Below, in pieces: positions 1-4,812 of a stretch of DNA of 7,871 nucleotides. The translations under genes and the position numbers were made by a program. Below the pieces are notes generated by a model. That model was not told the DNA's origin. It saw nothing but the letters and a program-made list of their open reading frames with translations, and did not search any database. The stretch's first letter is position 1. Every line of letters starts with the position of its first letter. Source of the DNA: Acidobacteria bacterium RIFCSPHIGHO2_01_FULL_67_28 (lineage in GTDB: Bacteria; Acidobacteriota; Terriglobia; Acidiferrales; 2-02-FULL-67-57); assembly GCA_001766965.1 (NCBI GenBank), contig MEKM01000167.1:1-7871 (forward strand). The letters run 5' to 3'.

Positions 1-1
1 A

Positions 2-463
2 AACCACTCGGAGGCGCTGGCGCGGCTGTGGACGGAGGTCGGCGGGAAAGTCATCGACATGGCCGAGGATTTTCCAGAAGAGAAGTACGATTTCAAGCCC
101 ACCCCCGAGGTGCGCAGCTTCGCCGAGCAGATGCTGCACGTCGCCGGCGGCAACTACCTCTTCATGGACCTGGCGCAGGGCAAGCGCCCCGGCGCGGAAG
201 ACTTGTCGCGCGAGAAGTACAAGACCAAGGCCGAGATCGTCGCCGTGCTGAAGAAGTCGGTCGAAGAGGGCGCGGCCTTCATCCGCCAGCAGGGCGACGC
301 CGGGTTGGCGAAAGCCGTCAAGTTTCCCTGGAGCCAGACCCCGACCAACGGGACCGGCCTGTGGGGCGAGGCCATCGGGCACGTGGGAGAGCACTACGGG
401 CAGCTCGTCGTCTACTACCGCGTGAACGGGCTGGTGCCGCCGGCCTCGCGCCCGCGGCGTTGA
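2..463 (+). CDS. DinB-family metal-dependent hydrolase-like protein, 5'-truncated by the window edge
   Basis: The reading frame is open from base 2 to the TGA at 461-463, giving 153 visible residues; the true start lies before the window. The ATG at 59 is probably internal, because the residues before it (ending LWTEVGGKVID) read like the first helix of the DinB four-helix bundle. The family's metal-binding histidines appear to be present: one in QMLHVAG (visible residue 46) and a HxxxH pair in GHVGEHYGQL (127 and 131). The end, YYRVNGLVPPASR, is typical of short DinB proteins in Acidobacteria-like genomes. DinB/YfiT-like proteins are usually cytoplasmic, damage- or stress-associated proteins or thiol-dependent transferases, but the substrate of this subgroup is unknown. 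It converges on the permease operon with only 35 bp between stop codons. The family call is confident; the function is not. Confidence 0.85.
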   Translation, partial: NHSEALARLWTEVGGKVIDMAEDFPEEKYDFKPTPEVRSFAEQMLHVAGGNYLFMDLAQGKRPGAEDLSREKYKTKAEIVAVLKKSVEEGAAFIRQQGDAGLAKAVKFPWSQTPTNGTGLWGEAIGHVGEHYGQLVVYYRVNGLVPPASRPRR

Positions 464-464
464 T

Positions 465-485
465 TCACTCGTAGCGCAGGCAGGC
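465..485 (-). repeat. Second, diverged copy of the 3' end of the permease gene
   Basis: Read on the minus strand, these 21 bases encode A-C-L-R-Y-E-stop. This is the same ending as the neighbouring permease gene (499-519). The two copies differ at four bases, and every difference is silent, including TGA in place of TAG. This copy lies 34 bp further downstream and in a different frame, so it is not a read-through extension. It is most simply a leftover tail of a lost paralogous permease gene or a small duplication. The sequence similarity is directly visible; the origin is inferred. Confidence 0.6.
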
Positions 486-494
486 GTGCCTGCC
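479..494. terminator. Small GC hairpin between converging genes, possible weak bidirectional terminator
   Basis: GGCAGG and CCTGCC pair around a CGTG loop (the dyad is formally 7+7 bp with a 2-base centre). It sits in the 35-bp gap between the dinB and permease stop codons, where a bidirectional terminator would be expected. There is no T-run on either side, so factor-independent termination is doubtful. The left arm also overlaps the duplicated permease tail. Confidence 0.3.
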
Positions 495-498
495 GGAG

Positions 499-1755
499 CT
501 ACTCATAGCGCAAGCAGGCGACCGGGTCGAGCGCGGCGGCGCGCGTCGCCGGGTAAATCCCGAAGAAAAGCCCGACGCCAACCGACAAGGCAAAGCCCGC
601 CGCCACCCAGAAGGCCGAGAGCTCCGCCGGCAGGTCGGGGAAGGCCCAGCGCGTGACAGCCACCAGGGCCGCTCCCAGCAGAATACCGAGCACGCCGCCG
701 AACGAGGTCAAGGTAACCGCTTCAGTGATGAACTGCCGGCGGATGTCGGCGCGGCGCGCGCCCGCCGCCTTGCGCAGGCCGATCTCGGCGGTGCGCTCGG
801 TGACCGACACCAGCATGATGTTCATCACCCCGATCCCGCCCACCACCAAACTGATGGAGCTGATCACCAGGGTCAGGAGCACGATGGCGCCGGTCAACTG
901 CTTCCAGAGGTCGTAGACGAACTGGGGCAGGGTGACCTCGAAGTCGTTCTCCTTGTGCGGCGGCACGTGCCGGCGGCGGCGGAGGATTTCGACGACTTCC
1001 TCCTCGGCGCGCGGGAGCAGCGTCGGGTCGGCCGCGGCCACGCCGAGGATCTGCTCCTCAATCTCCGGCCAGAGTTTGTTGAAGGTGCGGTAGGGAATGA
1101 CGATGACGTCGTCCAGGCCCGGTCCGCCGAACAGCCCCTGGTGTTTTTCCCAGACGCCGATGACTTCAAACTCCAGGCCGTTGAGGCGCAGGGTCTGGCC
1201 GACGGGGTCGAGCGGGCCGAAGAGCGAGTCGGCGATGGCCAGGCCGATCACGCCCACCCGCGCGCTGTGGGCGTCCTCGGCTTCGGTGAACATCCGGCCT
1301 TTGTTGACGACGAAGAGCGGGAAGGCGCGGGTCATCGCCGGCTCGGCGCCACGGACGAGTGGAACGTCGACGCGGTGATTGCGGAAGCGCACTTCGGTTG
1401 TCTGCCCGAAAAGCGGGAAGCGGGTCAGCATGGGGGTGGCGATGACGCAGGTGCGGCACTGCTCGACAATGGCGCGGGCGTCGGCGGCGGTCAGGTGCTT
1501 GCGCCGGCGGATGTCCTCCGTCCAGTTCTCGACCGGCACGAAGGCGGGGAAGCGCGAGACCAGAAAGGTGTTCGAGCCCAGCTCCTGCACCTTGCCGTCC
1601 ACGTAGAGGTTGAGGCCGTGGATGATGGCGGCGACGCTGATGACCGAAAGCACGCCGATGGCGACGCCCAGCACGGTCAGGGTCGAGCGCAGCTTGTGGG
1701 CGCGCACCATTTGCGCCGCCGTGCGGATGCTCTCTTCCCAGGAAGCGCGCATCAT
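499..1755 (-). CDS. MacB/FtsX-type ABC transporter permease (second gene of permease pair)
   Basis: This encodes a 418-residue inner-membrane permease of the MacB/FtsX type. Visible layout: an N-terminal cytoplasmic stretch with AHKLRSTLTVLG, a first membrane helix at about 25-47, a periplasmic MacB_PCD-like domain at about 50-285, then the FtsX domain with helices at about 288-315, 350-368 and 382-402. The family motif NIMLVSVTERTAEIGLRKA (312-330) and the ending YPATRAAALDP are both present. The ATG at 1755 was chosen because it overlaps the upstream gene's TGA as ATGA and has GGAG just ahead of it; a second ATG follows immediately. Longer versions would run into the upstream gene. Translational coupling with that gene is likely. 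A CxxC pair (C100, C103) lies in the periplasmic domain. No ATPase is encoded nearby, so the pair must use one from elsewhere. Substrate is unknown; lipid, peptide or drug export are family possibilities. Confidence 0.9.
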   Translation of the reverse strand: MMRASWEESIRTAAQMVRAHKLRSTLTVLGVAIGVLSVISVAAIIHGLNLYVDGKVQELGSNTFLVSRFPAFVPVENWTEDIRRRKHLTAADARAIVEQCRTCVIATPMLTRFPLFGQTTEVRFRNHRVDVPLVRGAEPAMTRAFPLFVVNKGRMFTEAEDAHSARVGVIGLAIADSLFGPLDPVGQTLRLNGLEFEVIGVWEKHQGLFGGPGLDDVIVIPYRTFNKLWPEIEEQILGVAAADPTLLPRAEEEVVEILRRRRHVPPHKENDFEVTLPQFVYDLWKQLTGAIVLLTLVISSISLVVGGIGVMNIMLVSVTERTAEIGLRKAAGARRADIRRQFITEAVTLTSFGGVLGILLGAALVAVTRWAFPDLPAELSAFWVAAGFALSVGVGLFFGIYPATRAAALDPVACLRYE

Positions 1756-2975
1756 TCGCTCCGCAGCGCCACCGCCGGGTCGAGCCGGGCGGCGCGCAGG
1801 GCGGGGTAGAGCCCGAAGCTCACCCCGATGACCACCGACAGCAGCAGGCCCGCCAGCGCCACCCAAAGCTTGACGGCGGCCGGGAAGGGCGTGAACTGCG
1901 CCAGCAGCAGCGCCACCAGAAAGCCCAGGACCACGCCCAGGCCGCCGCCCACCAGGCACTGGCCCAGCGCTTCGAGAAGAAAATGTTGCAGGATGTCCCG
2001 CCGCGTCGCCCCCACCGAGCGCCGGATGCCGATCTCCTTGACGCGCTCGGTGACCGACACCAGCATGATGTTGGTGATGACGATGCCGCCCACCACCGAG
2101 GCCACCGCGGAGATGAGCACGAAGACGAGGAAGAAAACGGCGCTGATGTCTTCCCAGAGCTTCAGGTAGGTTTCAGCCGTGGTGAGGAAGAAATCGTCGG
2201 GCGCGGCGTAGCCCAGCCCGCGTTGCCGCCGCATCAGGGTGTGGACTTCCTCCAGCGTCGCCGGCAGCTCCCGTTCCGACGGGGCCTGGACTTTCAACGT
2301 CAGGCTGTGCCGGCTGCCGAAGAGCCGTTCGAACGTCCCCAGCGGGATGATGACGAAGTTGTCCTGGTCCTGGCCGAGGATGGAGCCGATCTCGTCGGCG
2401 ACCCCGATGATGACGAACTCCTCGCCGCGGAGGCGCAGGCGCTGGCCGAGCGGATCGGCGGCGGGGAAAAGTTGTTCCACCACATTGTGGCCGAGGAGCA
2501 CGACGCGGGCAGCCTGGCGGTCTTCCCCTTCGGTAAAGTAGCGCCCGGCGGCGAGGTCGAGCGTCGAGATGAGCGCCATCTCCGCGCTTTCGCCCTGGAT
2601 TTCGATGTCCGGCAGGCTGCGGTTGGCGGAGCGCACGCGCCCGACGGTTGAGACCGCGGCCCCGACGCGCAGGCAGCGGCGGCAGCCGGCCGCCACCGCG
2701 CGCCAGTCTTCCCGGGTGAGGTCGCGATGCTTCAGGGCGCGCAGAAAATCTTCGAAGCGGATGGGCACCTGGGGGAGCTTCGACACCTCCAGGACATGGG
2801 TGCCGAGGTTGGCCAGCTTCTCCTGGACGTACACGTTGGCGCCCTGCACGAGCGTCATCACCAGGATGAGCGAGCTCACCGCGATGATGAGCCCGAGCAG
2901 GGTGAGCAGGCTGCGCAGCTTGTGGGCGACGAGGGAGCTCATCGCCAGCCGCAAGGCTTCCGCCGGGTTCACCAT
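1752..2975 (-). CDS. MacB/FtsX-type ABC transporter permease (first gene of permease pair)
   Basis: This encodes a 407-residue paralogue of the next gene with the same layout: N-terminal AHKLRSLLTLLGL, membrane helix at about 23-45, a periplasmic domain at about 48-275, then three C-terminal helices (about 278-305, 338-360, 368-390). The FtsX signature NIMLVSVTERVKEIGIRRS spans 302-320. The start at 2975 (MVNPAEAL) is preceded by GGAG seven bases upstream; a longer open frame to 3122 would cover the divergent gene and its control region. CxxC (C98, C101) occurs at the same place as in the partner. Two dissimilar permeases translated as a coupled pair suggest a heterodimeric transmembrane unit. 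Neither a MacB-type ATPase nor a MacA/HlyD-like fusion protein is in the window. Transport substrate cannot be told from sequence. Confidence 0.9.
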   Translation of the reverse strand: MVNPAEALRLAMSSLVAHKLRSLLTLLGLIIAVSSLILVMTLVQGANVYVQEKLANLGTHVLEVSKLPQVPIRFEDFLRALKHRDLTREDWRAVAAGCRRCLRVGAAVSTVGRVRSANRSLPDIEIQGESAEMALISTLDLAAGRYFTEGEDRQAARVVLLGHNVVEQLFPAADPLGQRLRLRGEEFVIIGVADEIGSILGQDQDNFVIIPLGTFERLFGSRHSLTLKVQAPSERELPATLEEVHTLMRRQRGLGYAAPDDFFLTTAETYLKLWEDISAVFFLVFVLISAVASVVGGIVITNIMLVSVTERVKEIGIRRSVGATRRDILQHFLLEALGQCLVGGGLGVVLGFLVALLLAQFTPFPAAVKLWVALAGLLLSVVIGVSFGLYPALRAARLDPAVALRSE

Positions 2976-2998
2976 CCTGCTTCTCCGTGTGCTATCGT
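2968..2998 (+). promoter_or_regulatory. Weak candidate promoter for the secreted-protein gene
   Basis: The 58-bp divergent gap between the permease pair and the gene at 3034 must hold control sequences for both. The best rightward candidate is an extended -10, TGCTATCGT (TG at 2990-2991, TATCGT at 2993-2998). A poor -35-like TTCACC at 2968-2973 lies 19 bp upstream. I see no convincing leftward promoter. This is a pattern match only. Confidence 0.25.
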
Positions 2999-3033
2999 GA
3001 GGGCGGACGGAGAGACATGCAAGGGAGATTGCG

Positions 3034-3540
3034 ATGAAGCGCCGTTGGCTCCTGCTCGCCTGCCTGCTGCTTGTCCCGCTGGGCGGGGCCGCCCAGACCA
3101 GCCTGGCCGATGACGAGGCCATCCGGCTGCTCTACGACAATTTCTTCGGCGCCTTCCGCCAGGGCGGGGCCCAGGGCGTGGTGGCCTACCTGCGCCAGAG
3201 CGGCTCCATCGAGGACGAGGTCTTGCGGAGCCTGGAGCGGCGGACGCAAGCCATCGAGCGCAATCCCTTCATCGGCCGGCCGGACTCTTTCGTCGTCGTC
3301 CACCAGACCGAGATCGCCGGCGCCCCGCGCTACCGCACCGTCTACGCCCTCACCCACCACGACAGCCGCCCCCTCGGCTGGCGCCTGCGCTTCTACAAGA
3401 AAGTCACCGGCGTCTGGGTCTTCACCGACGTGCAGTGGGAGGAGCAGTACGTCGAGGATTTCCTCAAGATGTCAGAGCTCGAGTTCGCCGCCTACCGGCG
3501 CATGCTCGAGCGCCCGCGCTCGGAGCGCCCGGAACGCTAG
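3034..3540 (+). CDS. Small secreted protein of unknown function
   Basis: This encodes a 168-residue protein with a clear Sec signal peptide: MKRR, a hydrophobic core, and a likely cleavage after about residue 19-21 (GGAAQ). The mature part starts with a helix-rich region (DDEAIRLLYDNFFGAF) and ends in a strand-rich half with YRTVYALTHH, WRLRFYKKVTGVWVFTDVQW. The order of a helix followed by curved strands is reminiscent of the NTF2-like or snoaL-like cone fold, but I cannot name a family. No cysteine remains after processing and there are no obvious catalytic motifs. The start is set by GGGAG at 3023-3027, six bases before the ATG. It is divergent from the permeases, sharing a 58-bp gap, and converges on dtd. 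Its TAG stop is part of the CTAG that borders the repeat element at 3541. Confidence 0.8.
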   Translation: MKRRWLLLACLLLVPLGGAAQTSLADDEAIRLLYDNFFGAFRQGGAQGVVAYLRQSGSIEDEVLRSLERRTQAIERNPFIGRPDSFVVVHQTEIAGAPRYRTVYALTHHDSRPLGWRLRFYKKVTGVWVFTDVQWEEQYVEDFLKMSELEFAAYRRMLERPRSERPER

Positions 3541-3636
3541 TACCGTTCCAACCTCCCTGGCCGTCGCTGCACAACTCCTAGCCGACCTCCCCGAAGAAGG
3601 AAGGCCGGGAGCGGCGCACCCCGGGTTGGAACGGCA
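3541..3636. mobile_element. 96-bp MITE-like element with terminal inverted repeats and flanking CTAG
   Basis: The ends are TACCGTTCCAACC (3541-3553) and, inverted, TGCCGTTCCAACC (3624-3636): 12 of 13 bases match. CTAG lies immediately outside both ends (3537-3540 and 3637-3640), as a 4-bp target duplication would, although CTAG is a palindrome and could equally be an extension of the arms to 17 bp with one mismatch. The interior can also pair imperfectly: 3562-3567 with 3611-3616, and 3582-3590 with 3599-3608 around a CCGAAGAA loop. Thus the whole unit can fold into one long hairpin. There is no coding capacity. It separates two convergent genes, so it may also end transcription from both sides, though it has no T-run. 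Confidence 0.55.
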
Positions 3637-4089
3637 CTAGTAGAACTCCCGGTCGGTGTCGAGGAGCAGCGTGACCGGCCCGGCGTTCACCAGCTCCACG
3701 TCCATCATCGCCTGGAAGACCCCGGTTTCGACCTTCAGGCCCAGCGCCCGCAGCGCGGCGACGAACTCCTCGTAGAGCGCCCGCGCCTGCTCGGCCGGGG
3801 CGGCGCGGTCGAAGCTCGGCCGGCGGCCCTTGCGGGTGTCTCCGTACAACGTGAACTGGCTGATGGCCAGCACCGCCCCGCCGACCTCCTGGAGCGAGAG
3901 ATTCATCTTGCCCTCGGGGTCGTTGAACAAGCGCAGGCCGGCGACTTTTTCGGCGAGTTGCTGCGCTGCGGCTTCGGTGTCAGTGCGGGCCACGCCCACG
4001 AGCGCCACGATGCCGGCGCCGATCTCGCCGGTTACCTGGCCGTTCACCCGCACCCGCGCCTGCGCCACCCGCTGCACCACCGCCCGCAT
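3637..4089 (-). CDS. dtd: D-aminoacyl-tRNA deacylase
   Basis: This encodes a 150-residue cytoplasmic enzyme that hydrolyses D-amino acids (and glycine mischarged on tRNA-Ala) from tRNA, protecting translation. The family hallmarks are present: MRAVVQRV at the start, the catalytic-site motif SQFTLYGD (77-84) followed by TRKGRRPSF, and the Gly-cisPro motif NAGPVT (135-140) that rejects L-amino acids. Length matches the usual 145-150 residues. The ATG at 4089 is chosen over one at 4146 because it starts with the conserved MRAVVQRV, has AAGGGGGA a few bases upstream, and a possible promoter lies within the longer version. It converges on the secreted-protein gene and is divergent from merR. Its TAG stop lies in the CTAG flanking the repeat element, so the reading frame is intact. 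Confidence 0.96.
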   Translation of the reverse strand: MRAVVQRVAQARVRVNGQVTGEIGAGIVALVGVARTDTEAAAQQLAEKVAGLRLFNDPEGKMNLSLQEVGGAVLAISQFTLYGDTRKGRRPSFDRAAPAEQARALYEEFVAALRALGLKVETGVFQAMMDVELVNAGPVTLLLDTDREFY

Positions 4090-4116
4090 CCGGTCCCCCT
4101 TGTGGTCTCCGGCGCC

Positions 4117-4146
4117 ATTGTCGGCGTACCGGGGCGTCCGGGTCAA
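4117..4146 (-). promoter_or_regulatory. Candidate sigma70-type promoter for dtd
   Basis: On the minus strand, TTGACC (4146-4141) is followed after 18 bp by GACAAT (4122-4117). Transcription would begin near 4110, leaving a short leader of about 20 bases that carries the dtd Shine-Dalgarno sequence. The -10 matches the consensus at only four of six positions. Its position supports the start of dtd at 4089. Confidence 0.4.
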
Positions 4147-4171
4147 TCACCCGAGTCGCGGCGAAAATCTC

Positions 4172-4202
4172 TTGACTCTATAGTGGGCTATAGGGTTTAG
4201 AT
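4172..4202 (+). promoter_or_regulatory. MerR-type promoter and operator (19-bp spacer)
   Basis: TTGACT (4172-4177) and TTAGAT (4197-4202) are separated by 19 bp. This over-long spacing is diagnostic of promoters that MerR-family activators untwist. A dyad fills the spacer: ACTCTATAG (4175-4183) and CTATAGGGT (4188-4196) around TGGG, with 8 of 9 positions complementary. From memory, the -35 plus CTATAG layout closely resembles operators of the PbrR/CadR (lead, cadmium) branch. The promoter points at merR itself, implying autoregulation and co-control of the 52-residue gene downstream. Confidence 0.85.
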
Positions 4203-4209
4203 TCTCCCC

Positions 4210-4650
4210 ATGACAGCAGGGGCGAGGATCGGAGCCGTGGCGCGGACGGCGGGCGTCAGCGTGCAAACCGTTCGGTACTACGAGCGCGCCGGGCTGCTAC
4301 CACGGCCGCCGCGCACTCCGTCCGGCTACCGCATTTACTCGCCCGAAGCAGCGGCGCGGCTCCGCTTCATCAAGCAGGCGCAGGCCGTCGGGTTTTCGTT
4401 GGAGGAGGTGCGGGAGATACTGCGGCTCAAGTACAACGGCCGCTCGCCCTGTGAGTGCGTGCGGGGGATGCTGGAGGAGAAACTAGTGCGGGTGGAACGA
4501 GAGATGGAGACGCTGCGACGCTTCCGGAACGAGCTGCGGCAGACGCTGGGGCGGGCCCGAAAGCTCCCGCACTTGCCCCACTCGGCCAGCGCCATCTGCC
4601 CTATCATTGAGATCCAATCAACCAAGAAACCAAGGGGTGAGAAGCGATGA
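4210..4650 (+). CDS. MerR-family heavy-metal-responsive transcriptional regulator
   Basis: This encodes a 146-residue dimeric DNA-binding activator. The N-terminal winged helix-turn-helix is clear (IGAVARTAGVSVQTVRYYERAGLL, about 7-30, then the wing PSGYRIYSPEAAARL). A long dimerisation helix follows at about 84-115. Metal-site candidates are C81 and C83 (SPCECV, where MerR/CadR/PbrR have their first cysteine), H121, H124 and C130 (ICPII, matching the CPLI of MerR). The usual second cysteine is missing, so the metal preference may differ from mercury, lead or cadmium sensors. The ATG is 7-8 bases after the -10 and has no Shine-Dalgarno sequence, so translation is probably leaderless. The basic tail KKPRGEKR coincides with the Shine-Dalgarno sequence of the next gene, whose start overlaps this stop as ATGA. 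Family call is secure; the inducing ion is not known. Confidence 0.93.
   Translation: MTAGARIGAVARTAGVSVQTVRYYERAGLLPRPPRTPSGYRIYSPEAAARLRFIKQAQAVGFSLEEVREILRLKYNGRSPCECVRGMLEEKLVRVEREMETLRRFRNELRQTLGRARKLPHLPHSASAICPIIEIQSTKKPRGEKR
4632..4640 (+). promoter_or_regulatory. Strong Shine-Dalgarno sequence of the 52-residue gene
   Basis: AAGGGGTGA, close to the ideal anti-16S match AAGGAGGTGA, lies inside the 3' end of merR six bases before the ATG at 4647. It decides the start of the small gene. It contrasts with the absence of any such site before merR, suggesting that the small protein is made in larger amounts than its regulator. Confidence 0.75.
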
Positions 4651-4805
4651 GGAAGCTGCTCTTCAGAGTCGTGCTGGGAGTGGGAGCTTTGCTGCTGATC
4701 GGCGGCGGGTTGCTGCTGGCGACGGGCCAGAAGTCGGGCTGCCCGCACGGCTGCTGCACCGGGCCGGACGACTGCCCGACGCCGAGCTGTTGCGCCCGGA
4801 AGTAG
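4647..4805 (+). CDS. 52-residue membrane-anchored cysteine-rich miniprotein, probable metal binder
   Basis: This small gene starts at an ATG overlapping the merR stop (ATGA, 4647-4650) behind a strong Shine-Dalgarno sequence, and ends at TAG 4803-4805, seven bases before the converging S9 gene ends. The protein begins MRKLLFR, then has one hydrophobic helix (about 8-27, rich in L, V and G). It ends in a 25-residue tail with six cysteines (32, 36, 37, 43, 48, 49) and H34, arranged as CxHxCC and then Cx4CC. By the positive-inside rule the tail should face the periplasm. Cysteine doublets at this density suggest binding of a soft metal ion. Its position under a MerR-type promoter supports a role as periplasmic metal trap, carrier to an exporter, or co-sensor; these are inferences. 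I recognise no family: it resembles neither MerP, MerT, MerE nor metallothioneins. It is unlikely to be chance, given the coupled start, Shine-Dalgarno site and coherent composition. Confidence 0.75.
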   Translation: MRKLLFRVVLGVGALLLIGGGLLLATGQKSGCPHGCCTGPDDCPTPSCCARK

Positions 4806-4812
4806 CCGCTCC

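Noticed and set aside
28..474. An alternative 148-codon frame overlapping the dinB gene
   Set aside because: It is dominated by arginine and has no family features, while the overlapping frame has clear DinB motifs.
955..1809. A 284-codon rightward open frame antisense to the permease gene
   Set aside because: The permease on the other strand has full family motifs. This frame has biased composition (D, H, A, G) and no domain.
3034..3096. The secreted protein as a lipoprotein, with LLAC near residues 6-9
   Set aside because: The cysteine lies in the middle of the hydrophobic core, too close to the N terminus, and the core continues after it. A normal signal peptidase I site near GGAAQ fits better.
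2976..3122. A longer start for the first permease
   Set aside because: The added residues would overlap the divergent secreted-protein gene and its signal peptide, and they do not look like a permease N terminus.
4090..4146. A 19-residue N-terminal extension of dtd
   Set aside because: Family members begin at MRAVVQRV, there is a Shine-Dalgarno sequence just before 4089, and a candidate promoter overlaps the extension.
4737..4745. The cysteine-rich miniprotein as a lipoprotein, using C32 as the lipidated residue
   Set aside because: The residues before it are QKSG. A lysine at -3 does not fit a lipobox, and the hydrophobic segment ends too early. A plain membrane anchor is simpler.
4806..4812. 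A terminator between the cysteine-rich gene and the S9 gene
   Set aside because: The gap is only seven bases, and I found no convincing hairpin or T-run around it.
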